Assembly (NCBI GenBank): GCA_001275005.1
Contig: JWZX01003077.1
Span: forward strand, 1-27,925
Source: Chrysochromulina tobinii
Taxonomy: Eukaryota; Haptophyta; Prymnesiales; Chrysochromulinaceae
Direction of reading: 5' to 3'
Length of the DNA stretch: 27,925 nt
A program made the position numbers and the translations under genes. A model generated the notes under the pieces. It did no database searches. It saw only the letters and a program-made list of their open reading frames with translations, and had not been told where the DNA came from. Shown one piece after another: positions 8,613-17,208 of this stretch (its first letter is position 1; the number at the start of each line of letters is the position of its first letter).

Positions 8613-10064
8613 TCAACGCGGCTGTGCATCCGCGCCGTACGTGAGCTGAAAACGCGTCGTGCCGAGCGACAGGCCCCCTCGCGGCTTGACCCGCGTGAGC
8701 AGCGCGGGCCCCGTCGCGACGGAGCTCCTCGGCAGCTTGAGGCTGCCGTCGAGGCCACGCGCTCCCGGTTCGAGCAGCACGCTCGGGCCGCCGGTGCTCG
8801 CATTCGATCGGCTCTCGATGGAGCATAGCCCCTTCACCCGGTATTGGAGCCCCGGGGGAGCTCCGCTCAGCCCGAGCCATAAGGTGTCCTCGGGGAGCAG
8901 TAGCGCGAGGCGCACGCGCCGCCCGCGCAGATACGTGGCGCCACCTGCGCCAGGATGCTCCGCAATCGACGAGAGAGGCCCCGTGTGAATGCGCATGTGC
9001 ATCGTGCCTAGGGATTCGTCACCGAGCAGACGCAGCCCGCAATCGCTTCCCCGCCCCACAGTGACGCCGCCGCCCTCATACAGATGGACCGCCTTGCCGG
9101 CCATGGCCGACGACGCGAGCAAGGGCATCGACTTCGGCCCCACGACGCACATCGACTTAGGCCCCAGGTTGGCGTTCAGAAGCCGGTACTCGTCACTGGC
9201 GGCGAAGGCGTCCACGGCAGTCGCGAGGCACTGACAGGCGCACACGCGATGAGACGCGATGAGACGCGATCTGATGCAATCAGACGCACTCGTGTGCAAT
9301 TAGATGCAATCAGGTGCTACGGATCAGATGCAATCAGATTCCGTCAGACGCAATCGTAGGCAATTAGATGCAATCACCTGCTCGCACGCGCGTCGCACGA
9401 GGGTGGCCGTGTCGACTCGAGGAGGCAACGACGGAGGCAAGGAGGATCCCAAATTAGGCAAGGAGGAGTCCGACGGAGCCGTCGCGGCGGCGGCGAGGGC
9501 GGGGACGGCGGTGAGGGTCGCGGGGGCGAGGGTGGCGGCGGCGAGGGTGGCGGGGGCAGCCTCGTCGACCGTGTCTAAAGAGCCGATGCCGTCGGGCCGC
9601 AACGCAGCATCGGCCTCCGCAACTGCCGCAGGCGTGGCGGCAGTGGCCGTGAGAGAGGCGCTGAGGGCCGTGCCCACCCCAACGCTCTCCGCGCTCATGG
9701 CATCGGGCCCACCGCCTTCGCCCCCCGGAACGGCGCCCGGAGCGGCGCCGCTCACATTAGCGGCGGCGCCAATGCCGCCACCATCCTCAAGAAGAAGGCC
9801 TAATTTGGGATCGGTTCCCTTTCCACAGCGGCCCTTGCAGAGCAGTTGCAGCGCTTGGCGCGCCTCCGCCGTCCACGCGCCCGCGGCAGCGCTACTGCCG
9901 TCAAAGGCTCCGCCGCCACCGCCGCTCCGAGGCACTTCCTCGCCGGGCACAGCCGTGGTCGTGCCCGCCGCGGCGCCACTGCCCTCGCCTGCTGTAGGAG
10001 ATTGAGGCGGAGATTGAGGCAAAGAGCTTGCGGTAGGCGTCATTGGGCCTGTGCCGGTGTCAAC

Positions 10065-10099
<35 letters not shown>

Positions 10100-12799
10100 C
10101 GGGGACGGAAGGGGGGCTCGCCGCTGTCTCTCGATCTCGATCTCGATCTCGGAGGATCTCGGCGAGCCTTGATGCGAGCTGTGGAATCTGGGCCGGGGTG
10201 GGTAGCGTCGTCTTGCCGTGGTGCACCATGATCCGGACGAGTGAGGCGGTGGGCTGTAGGGCCGTCCACAGCTTCATACACTGCACGAGCAGGGGCGCGG
10301 CATCCCCTAAGGCACCCCCCAAGGCACCCCCCAAGGCACGCGCGCCGCTGCTGCCACCGCGGGCGGCAACGCCGCTGCTAGCATCGGTGCCATCGAGATG
10401 ATTACCGGTGCCATCGAGGCTTCCCGCGCTCGCGAATACAAACTGGCGCAAGTAGTGATGCGAGAGGGGGTGGGCCAGAAGCGACGCGACGGCGGCCGGG
10501 CGCGCGTCATGCACACTCATGTATGCTCGAAGCGTCTCTGCGAGCTGGCGGTCCGCCGACGCCCATGCGGCGATGATGCTGTGCACGGGGGGGTGTTCTT
10601 CCGAACTGAACTCCAAATTAGGAAGCGATGTTGCCTCGGCAGCACCGCCGTTGCCGCCGCCGCCGTTGACACCGTTGACGCCGCCGCCGTTGCCGCGCGA
10701 GGGTGCGGGGATCGCATCGAGTAGGTACTGCAGGAGAGCGTCACCCACCCCCCCATGGCCATCCACTAGAGAGCGCCGCTCGCGTGAGGCGGGGCGCCCC
10801 GACCGAGGCGGGTGGGGCGCCGTGGTGGGCGGTTCCACCGCGGCAGCTGCCGCCGTAGCTCCCCCCGCCTCTACTGTTACCGGTACCGAGGCCGAGCCCT
10901 CCGCCGCCATCTCGCTCGCAAAAGATTCGGCGCCGGCCATCTGAGCGGCCGCCGTACCATCGATCTCCGTCGATCTCCGTCGGGCTCCGTCGTCGAGCTC
11001 CGCCACGGCGGTGGCGAGCGGGGTGAGGGGCGGGGCAGCTGGCAGGGCAGCCGCCGGGGTCGGTGGCGGCGGCGACGCGGCGCGGGATGTCGTGCGCGCC
11101 GAGGCGCCGGCAACCCAGGCGGCCGCGGCCGCGTCCTTTCCAAATCGAGCGTCGGCGAAGAGACGCATCATCTGGGCGCATGCATGCTCACGGTAGAGGC
11201 GCGTTCCCCAAACGACCGAGATTAATCCCGAGAGCGGCGTGGGCGAGTGCGCGAGCGCATGCCGCTGCTGCTGCTCAGCCAGCAGCACCGCCATCGCTGC
11301 CTGCTGCTCGACCCCAGCTTGCTCGTGCCACGTGGCGGCGCCCGGCGTTGTGAAGAGCGCCGCCGCGAGCACCTGCATGCAACGAGGGAAGCCATCAGTG
11401 GCAATCAGTGGCCATCATAGGTCATCAGAGGTCATCAGCGTGGGAGCGCCGTAGTGAGCACCGCCATCGCCGTCATGCGCTCCCAGCTCGTCCGGTCACT
11501 CGCAGTGCTCGATGTCTTGAGCGGTGAGTGCTCTAAGCTGATGAGCTTCGCAATCAAGGCACGCACGGCACTCTTGCATGCACCGCGCTTCTCCTCCACT
11601 GCGTCCTCGTCCTCGTCCTCTTCCTGACTGCAAGCGCCCCCAGCCCCCCCAGCCCCCCCAGCGGCAGTTGAGTCTTCGACACTGGGCGCGGCGGTTGAAT
11701 CTTCGGCTGAGGCGGAGCGCCGATGGCCCTTGTGGCTGTCCCCTTTGTTCTCCCCTTTGTTCTCGCTCGGGCGTGCACCAGCTCCAAACGAACCAAACGG
11801 GCCGCCCGCGCCAAAGGGACCGCTCAGGCTATCGCCCACCCCTTTCAGGCTCCCGCTGATCGTCGACAGGGCGTCGTTGCCGCCCCCCACGGCGTGCAAG
11901 AGCAGCCGCGAGATCTCCACCACGGCGGGCAGTCGGAGCCACTGAGCGCGGCGCTTCGCGGCCACTGGCGCGCCGCTCAGGGTGGCCGTGTCGAGGTCGA
12001 TAGTCAGGATCTCGTCGTCGTCCAGCTCTGCCTTCAGCTTCGCGTGGTGCACCGTATGCAGCCCGACGATGTAAGGCTCGACGGCCTCGTTGAGCAGAGT
12101 CGGCGCCTCGGGGTGAAGCCCATCTGGAAGAATGGGCACAAGGGCGCCACAAAAGTCGAGGGGCGCGAGCGCGCTGGCGAGCGCCTCGGCAGCGCGGAAG
12201 AGCACGAGCGGGTCCGAGCCGACCAGCAGCACCCGCTCCTCAGAGAGCAGCGCAAGGAGCGCGTTGAGCAACCCGGTCGGGCGTAGCGTGCGGCACAGCG
12301 TCGCCAGCGCGCTCTCGCGGCCGGCGGAGGCGAGCGAGAGGCAGAGCGATCGCTGCTCGCGCAGCGTGCGGAGGAGTGCCTCGAGCAGCGGGGCCACGCG
12401 AGCGTCCGCCACGGCGGGCAGCCTGCCGACGCCCGCGGCGCCGGTCGCGCCCGCAATCCGCTCGTGCGCCAGCTGCAGCACCTCAAAGTACAGCCACTCG
12501 ATGGGCGTCGAGGCGAGCAGGACGAGCGCGAGCGCGTCACCAGCACTGGCCGAAAGCGTCTCGACCCAGCCGATAGCAAATCCGAATCGGCGCGTGCCGC
12601 TGTTGGTCGTGGTGGCAAAGGCGTGAGGCGTCGGCCTCTCGAGCCACAGCGCCGGAGGCCAGCAGAAGAGCGGCAGTGTGTAGGCGAGCTCAGCGAGCTC
12701 GACGCCCTCGCCGCCGCTCCACGACCAGCAGATACCGGACGCGGGCGTCAAGATGTGGGCCTCAAGGCTCAAGCCTACTAAGGGGTCGGCGTGTTCCAT
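8613..12799 (-). CDS. DENN-domain protein with C-terminal FHA-like domain, three exons
   Basis: Exons are 12799-11462, 11372-9378 and 9230-8613, giving 1316 residues in one consistent frame. DENN proteins act mostly as Rab GTPase exchange factors. uDENN is at about residues 1-90 (LPLFCWPPALWLERPTP, RRFGFAIGWVET). The central DENN (about 100-240) shows LLALLSEERVLLVGSDPLVL, PLDFCGALVPILPDGL, EPYIVGLHTVHHAK and LTIDLDTATL. dDENN follows intron 1 (LISVVWGTRLYREHACAQM). A long Ala/Gly/Pro-rich linker contains a poly-Ala run and an RD-repeat. The last exon carries an FHA-like fold (about 1150-1225): VTVGRGSDCGLRL, MHMRIH, GATYLRGRRV and PEDTLWLG match the GR, SxxH, NGT-x-VNG and GD-x-I-x-LG blocks, although the usual Ser and Asn are replaced. 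I chose MEHADPL because the frame upstream overlaps the divergent gene. Confidence 0.82.
9231..9377 (-). other. DENN-FHA intron 2, 147 nt, repeat-filled
   Basis: The minus strand starts GAGCAG|GTGATTGC and ends GCGCCTGTCAG|TGCCTCG. It is full of TGATTGCATC / TAATTGC repeats like the other cores, but has no long exon copy at its ends, and the next exon does not start with GT. Splicing joins RRACEQ to CLATAVDAF in frame. Confidence 0.78.
10067..10098. repeat. GGC trinucleotide run inside the DENN gene
   Basis: About ten GGC units are read on the minus strand as GCC, encoding a poly-alanine run in the linker of the DENN-FHA protein. Nearby at about 10132-10155 a TCGATC hexamer repeat encodes alternating Arg-Asp. 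Both are prone to length change. Confidence 0.8.
11373..11461 (-). other. DENN-FHA intron 1, introner-like, 89 nt
   Basis: The intron starts GTGCTCACTACGGCGCTC and ends GTTGCATGCAG, and the exon continues GTGCTCGCGGCGGCGCTC. The two 18-base flanks differ at four positions, an aged version of the flank duplication seen in SelO. The core has CTGATGACC and CTGATTGCC repeats. Splicing gives MTAMA|VLAAALFTTP. Confidence 0.85.
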
Positions 12800-13015
12800 G
12801 GAATAAGGATTCGTCAACAAATTAGGACACAACTTTTGTACATGTGGACACCACAGGAATTCCCAGCTCGTGCTATTCTCACGCCGCGCAACGACCGGGT
12901 GCGCAGGTTGCTCAGTATCACTCGAAGTTTCGTGAATTCGAAAGCCCCGACGGGACATCCGAAGGCCTCGAGGCTGCCGTCCCTCCCTGCGCGTTTTAAA
13001 ACCGCCTTGTTTGCC
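12800..13015. promoter_or_regulatory. Divergent promoter, DENN gene / membrane protein
   Basis: These 216 bases lie between start codons on opposite strands. No clear TATA or known element is visible. Confidence 0.4.
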
Positions 13016-13732
13016 ATGTCGAGAGAGATCATCATCGCGCCGCTTCTCGACAATGATGGCGCCCTGGTGGCTCCGGCGGCTCCGGAACAACTCCAGCTGA
13101 GTACTGGGCCGTACGCTAAATCGGTCGGTGCCGTGCTCTGTTCCAAGCTCGTCATCGCTTCAACACTCTTCAACGCCGCCGGGTGTGTCAGCGCGTGTAC
13201 CTTAGTCTTCTGGTTGCTCTTTGGGGTGTTATCCCAGGGCCCATACCCATGGTACAGCCCAAACTTGGTTGGCGTGGTTGTTGGCTCCTCGCTCATCGCC
13301 TGCCCCGCCCTCTGCATGGCTCTTGCGCCCGCTGGTATGCCCGAGGCGTTGCAGAATGGGTGGCTCTTTTGTCTTCGCGTCGAAGACTGCCCGCCTTGGC
13401 TGCTGTACGCCTTCCCGTATCTGCAAGCAAACCGTTGTACCCGGATCGGTCTGGGACGCCACTTACTCCTCGGGGTGCAGCTCTCCGTTCTCTTCATCCC
13501 CGTTGCCCTTGCCATCGCTGCTTACTTCTTCCCCACGATGGAGACTTGGACACTAATCTGGTTCAACCTCGTGTACAACTTGATCTTGGTCTTCGTCGCA
13601 GTGCCTTTCGGACTGCTTGGCTTTGCCATGGAGCACAACCTCTCGCGCGTGCAGGCGACGATGAGCATGCATCCGTCGCCTTGCGAGCGCCTTGCCCATC
13701 GGATCCTCGGATGCCTGAGGCTGCTGTGTTGA
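13016..13732 (+). CDS. Four-pass membrane protein of unknown function
   Basis: The protein has 238 residues in one exon. The start MSREIIIAPLL at 13016 is the last Met before the hydrophilic N-terminus; the open frame continues upstream but into the divergent promoter. Four hydrophobic segments are visible at roughly residues 53-75 (AGCVSACTLVFWLLFGVL), 84-104, 150-172 (GVQLSVLFIPVALAIAAYFF) and 181-203 (LIWFNLVYNLILVFVAV). The soluble loop between segments 2 and 3 holds four cysteines, and the C-terminus ends CLRLLC, which could be lipidated. Both termini are predicted on the same side of the membrane. I do not recognise a family; a small transporter-like, tetraspan or scramblase-like protein cannot be told apart. 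Confidence 0.75.
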   Translation: MSREIIIAPLLDNDGALVAPAAPEQLQLSTGPYAKSVGAVLCSKLVIASTLFNAAGCVSACTLVFWLLFGVLSQGPYPWYSPNLVGVVVGSSLIACPALCMALAPAGMPEALQNGWLFCLRVEDCPPWLLYAFPYLQANRCTRIGLGRHLLLGVQLSVLFIPVALAIAAYFFPTMETWTLIWFNLVYNLILVFVAVPFGLLGFAMEHNLSRVQATMSMHPSPCERLAHRILGCLRLLC

Positions 13733-14612
13733 GAGCCCCGGGGGAGGCCCACTGAGTCCTCGCTCCTCGAACGGTGATGTGCGGTCTCTGGTGTATGTCC
13801 ACTGTATACGTGTAACCCGAACGCCATGCCATGGCCATGTGTAATGGCCATGAGATTTTAGAGATCGCTAGTACGTAGTGGCTGTGGAGTACCGGCGCGA
13901 TATCCATATCGTAACCGCTCTGGTCATAATCGCGGTAAAACCCCCGGTCCGACCTGCGGTGTGATTCTCGGTGCATCTCGTGCGATGCTCAACGATCATG
14001 CTCAGCGACCCTTTATTCGCACCATGGTTGCGGCTGAGCTCTAGGCCTGGCTCTTATGAGTTCGGTGAGGCCGCTGAGGGCCTGTGTGAGCAGTGAGGCG
14101 TGGCGGCCGCCTGGCGCGCGGGCGCGGCGTCCGCGCCGGCCTCCGGGCGGCCGGGGCGGCAGGTGGGCGGTCCCTTAAATAGGTTCTCTTAAAAAGGCTC
14201 GGCTCTAGGCTCCCGGGTGTCGAGAGCTCCCGTGAGGGCAAACATCATACGATCCACGTACATGTTGGTCCCACCATAGTACACTGTGTTCCAAGCCCAG
14301 AGTGTGCCGTTACACACGTACACACAGTCACAGAGCGGGAGTAGACGAGGCCTTTACGATTCAAACGCCAGTCCAGGGCGAGGAGCCAGAGGGGCCACGA
14401 GCTCCCTCGAGATACATATGTGTAATTGTTGGCCGCGCAGCGGCAAGCCATCCGCGCGCTCTCTTTTCGCGCCGATCGCGCGCGCGCGCACGCGCACGCG
14501 ACGACCGCCGACGCCTCTGCTCAGCAGCTGCGTCCGCCTGGTGCGTCTAGAAAGCTCTCTGCCCTCATTCGCACGCGCGCATGCACGTGCGCATGCATGC
14601 ATACCGCGGCGC
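13733..14612. other. 880-base intergenic region with palindrome and Z-DNA-type runs
   Basis: No gene is supported. There is a nine-base-arm inverted repeat at 13830-13852 (CATGGCCAT, five bases, ATGGCCATG). Strictly alternating purine-pyrimidine runs lie at 14477-14500 (mostly CG) and 14570-14604, the latter ending eight bases from the stop codon of the following minus-strand gene. The stretch holds the 3' regions of both flanking genes. Confidence 0.5.
14570..14604. repeat. 35-base alternating purine-pyrimidine tract
   Basis: Every base alternates pyrimidine/purine from 14570 to 14604, a mix of CG, CA and TG steps including GCATGCATGCAT at its right end. Such tracts can adopt left-handed Z-DNA under negative supercoiling. 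It lies just 3' of the minus-strand gene ending at 14613. Confidence 0.7.
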
Positions 14613-15387
14613 TCAGCCGAAGATGCCACCGGGGATGGACGACGCATTCGAGTTGAACTTGTTGCCGCGCTGGGGCGCGACGATCGGGGCCGGCTCAGCG
14701 AAGATGCCACCGGGGATGCTGGAGCGATTCGACTTGTTGCCGCCCGGGGAGCCCGCCGAAGGCGGTTGGCTGGCCAGCGCCACCTCGCCGCCGAAGATGC
14801 CACCGGAGATGGACGATTGATTTCCGCGTGGCCTCGGCTTCTCAGCGCCCGGTACAGCGCCCGGCGGCGGATACGTACACTGGAGGCGGTTGCGCCCGAG
14901 CAGCAGCCTTGCCCCCGGCGTCCGCCTCATAGGCGCCGCCGCCGAAGATGCCGCCCTGGCCGAGCGAACTGCGGTTGCTTAGATTGCCTCCACCGCCTGA
15001 GACCTTGTCGAAGCGATCCTCGCCCGACTTGAACACGTTGCCGTGCTGCTGCTCCTTGGCCACTCCGTGGGACGACTGAATGAGGTCGTCGACGGCGAGA
15101 GGCACCGGCACCCAGCCACACGGCTCCTGCTGTCCTGCGCACGTGTCCCAGAAGGAGAAGAGGAACATGGCCTCCTGCTCGGTGAGCGCGTTGCCCGCCG
15201 TCTCGAGCGAGCGCTTGAACTGAGGGAAGTCCATCATCTTGGTGACGCCGTCGGGCAGAGTCTGAGTTTCGGGCACGAATTCGCCCAGGTTCTTCTTGAC
15301 GGTGCGCTCGGTGAGGCCGCCCTTGGTCTTTTGCGCCAATTTGGTCAGGTATTTGGCCTGCACGTCAGCAATTGTGAGGCCCGACAT
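14613..15387 (-). CDS. Small EF-hand-like protein with C-terminal SS-x-x-GGIF repeats
   Basis: Two exons, 15387-14881 and 14840-14613, give 244 residues. The start MSGLTIADVQ at 15387 is preferred; an in-frame Met at 15459 would add a Pro-rich leader. The N-terminal half is helical. The stretch DFPQFKRSLETAGNALTEQE and the following FSFWDTCAGQQEPCGWVPV resemble a degenerate EF-hand pair without a full set of calcium ligands. The C-terminal half repeats a short motif four times: NLSNRSSLGQGGIFGG, NQSSISGGIFGGE, NKSNRSSIPGGIFAEP and SNASSIPGGIFG. The repeated SS-x-x-GGIF suggests a short linear binding motif, possibly for a filament or microtubule, which is inference. The two frames join only through a 40-nt intron or a frameshift, since the repeat motif continues across in the other frame. 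Confidence 0.72.
14841..14880 (-). other. Probable 40-nt ultrashort intron (or frameshift)
   Basis: On the minus strand CCTCCA|GTGTACGTAT ... GGGCGCTGAG|AAGCCG joins the two frames exactly (AQPP|KPRPRGNQ). Forty bases is very short for a spliceosomal intron. The segment contains a 10-base direct repeat, CCGGGCGCTG, so a polymerase-slippage frameshift is the alternative. Confidence 0.5.
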
Positions 15388-15563
15388 GTCCGCGGGAGTT
15401 GGCACAGCGACCGTTGGCGTCGGCGCGGGCTGTGCTCGAATACTCCCTTCTCCTCTCATTCACAAGTGAAGCGGCATGCTCGCAGCGTGCTGTGGGGAAA
15501 GAGAGGTGTTTACCGGTACTCGTTGGGGCAACCGGCGTGTTTTCGTCAGGTCAAACACCGTGA

Positions 15564-17090
15564 CTAGTCGCGTCGCTCCGAAGATCTCTGCTTAACGGCG
15601 GACTTGCCATTGGCCTTGCCGTTGCCGTTGGCACCACGCGCCTTGCTAGGGGGCTGCGCGTACGGCACTTCGACGAGGTCGTCTGTTCCTGCCATTCCGA
15701 CCTCGACCTGCTTGTGGAGATTCTTGACGTTGAGCGCGAGGGACTGATTCGCGGTCTCTAGCTCCGCCTGCCCCAGCTTGGCCATGATGAGTTGCATCGT
15801 CACCTCCTCAAGCTCGCGCGACCTCGCCTCCAATTCGGCTGTCAAGGCGGCCTCTCGCGATCTCGAGGCCGCGAGGGCGGCCTCGAGAGCGCTGTCGTGA
15901 TCCGCATGCACCGCCAGCCCGTCGGGAAACGCTCGCGAGGGCGCTTCCTCACGCGGCCCGTCGCTGCGTGCAGGCGCATCGGTTGATGGCACCGCAGCCG
16001 CTGGCGGGACCGCCGCTGGCGGGACCGCCGCTGGCGGGACCGCCGCTGGCGGGACCGCCGCTGGCATCGCCGCTGCTGCCTTCGGCGGCAGCAAAGCTAG
16101 CCATGCCTGCCACACACGACGCACGAGCGCCTCGGCCTCGTACGCGCGCCGCCGCCGCAGCTCCCGTGCGAGCACACGATCGAGCTGCTCGCGCAGCCTA
16201 GCCCCACTCACCTGATGAGGGAGGCACTCAGTGGCGTCATCAGAGGTCATCAGAGATCGAGCTGCTCGCGCAGCCTAGCTCCACTCACCTAATGAGGGAG
16301 GCAATCAATGGCGTCATCAGAGATCAGAGATCCACTAAAGATCCACTCACCGCCAGCCGAGGCTCATTCACCTAATGAGGGAGGCAATCAATGGCGTCAT
16401 CAGATATCAGAGATCCACTCAAGATCCACTCACCGCCAGCCGAGGCTCATTCAAGAGCTCGATGACGAGGGGCGAGTCGGCGGGGACGCTGGCTGGCGGA
16501 GTTCGACCACGTGGAGGACTGGCATACGACGGCCTATTAGTGATGCTCAACGGACTCGCCGCCACCTCCTCGGCAAGGCTCGCCTGAGCAAATGCAAGCT
16601 GGGCGATGCGCACATTGGTGGCGTGCAGCTCCAAAATTTCGGCCTCGCGCGCCTTGGAGGCGCGCTGCTCCCCCTGCACGGCCGCCTTCTGCGCGCGCCG
16701 TTCCCACAGGTTGCGCAAGAGTATCAACACCACCTTGCAATGCAGTTGAATCCGGCGCACCTCAGAAGCGGCCGGGGGCGGCGCTGACACCCCTCGCCGA
16801 CTGGAGGGCTCGCGAGAGATCCCCGATGCGCTCCTGGCGTCGTCGGCCGCCGACTTGCGCACAGGTGCCTGCTGCTTGAGCTGGTTCATATTATCAGCGA
16901 TATGCCGCTCTACCAGCGCGTGCAGCTTCAGATCGTGCAGCTCGTGCTTGTTGCAGAAGGCCTCAGCAAGCTCGCGCGGGTTGGAGCCCGGGAACACGTG
17001 AATGACGCCCTTTTGCCCACCAGGCAGCTGGACCAACATCTTAAGGATGACACTGCCACGCGACGCCTTGAGGCTGTCTTTGGCCATCAT
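15564..17090 (-). CDS. Coiled-coil protein with N-terminal ubiquitin-like fold, two exons
   Basis: Exons 17090-16434 and 16211-15564 give 434 residues. Residues about 14-70 (VQLPGGQKGVIHVFPGSNP, then ELAEAFCNKHEL and ERHIADNM) match a small beta-grasp module common at the N-terminus of protist cytoskeletal and signalling proteins, in which a basic beta hairpin is followed by LA..FC..H.L and a helix. The middle is helical and basic (KVVLILLRNLWERRAQKAAV), followed by four VPPAA repeats (from the 15-base repeat at 16000-16059) and a C-terminal heptad-type coiled coil (about 330-400, ALAASRSREAALTAELEARS). The tail is basic and may carry a nuclear or RNA-binding signal. It starts 118 bases from the divergent SGNH hydrolase gene. 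The exact function is unknown. Confidence 0.75.
16000..16059. repeat. Four copies of a 15-base coding minisatellite
   Basis: The unit GCTGGCGGGACCGCC occurs four times without change, then degrades. On the minus strand it encodes VPPAA repeats of the coiled-coil protein. The identity of all four copies points to recent expansion. Confidence 0.9.
16212..16433 (-). other. Composite intron, three introner-like units, 222 nt
   Basis: The intron starts GTGAGTGG and ends CCCTCATCAG; the next exon starts GTGAGTGG again. Inside are two further units, each ending CCTCCCTCATTAG and followed by copies of exon sequence from upstream (about 16347-16372) and from downstream (about 16258-16289). The middle unit leaves a 21-nt stretch, TTAG|GTGAATGAGCC...GCTGGCG|GTGAGTGG, flanked by intact splice sites, so an in-frame 7-residue mini-exon could be included in some transcripts. 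Skipping all gives NEPRLA|VSGARLREQL. Confidence 0.8.
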
Positions 17091-17208
17091 GAAGAGGCCC
17101 CACCACCCCTCGAGCTTTCAAAAGCACAGAGCCTCAAAACAAACACACCGCACGTTCACAACACACCCCAAGTCTCTTCATCACGTTAACACAAGTCTCT
17201 TCATTATC
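17091..17208. promoter_or_regulatory. Divergent promoter, coiled-coil gene / SGNH hydrolase
   Basis: These 118 bases lie between opposite start codons. A direct repeat AAGTCTCTTCA(T) occurs at about 17170-17181 and 17193-17204 just before the plus-strand start. The region is relatively A/C-rich with no clear TATA box. Confidence 0.45.
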
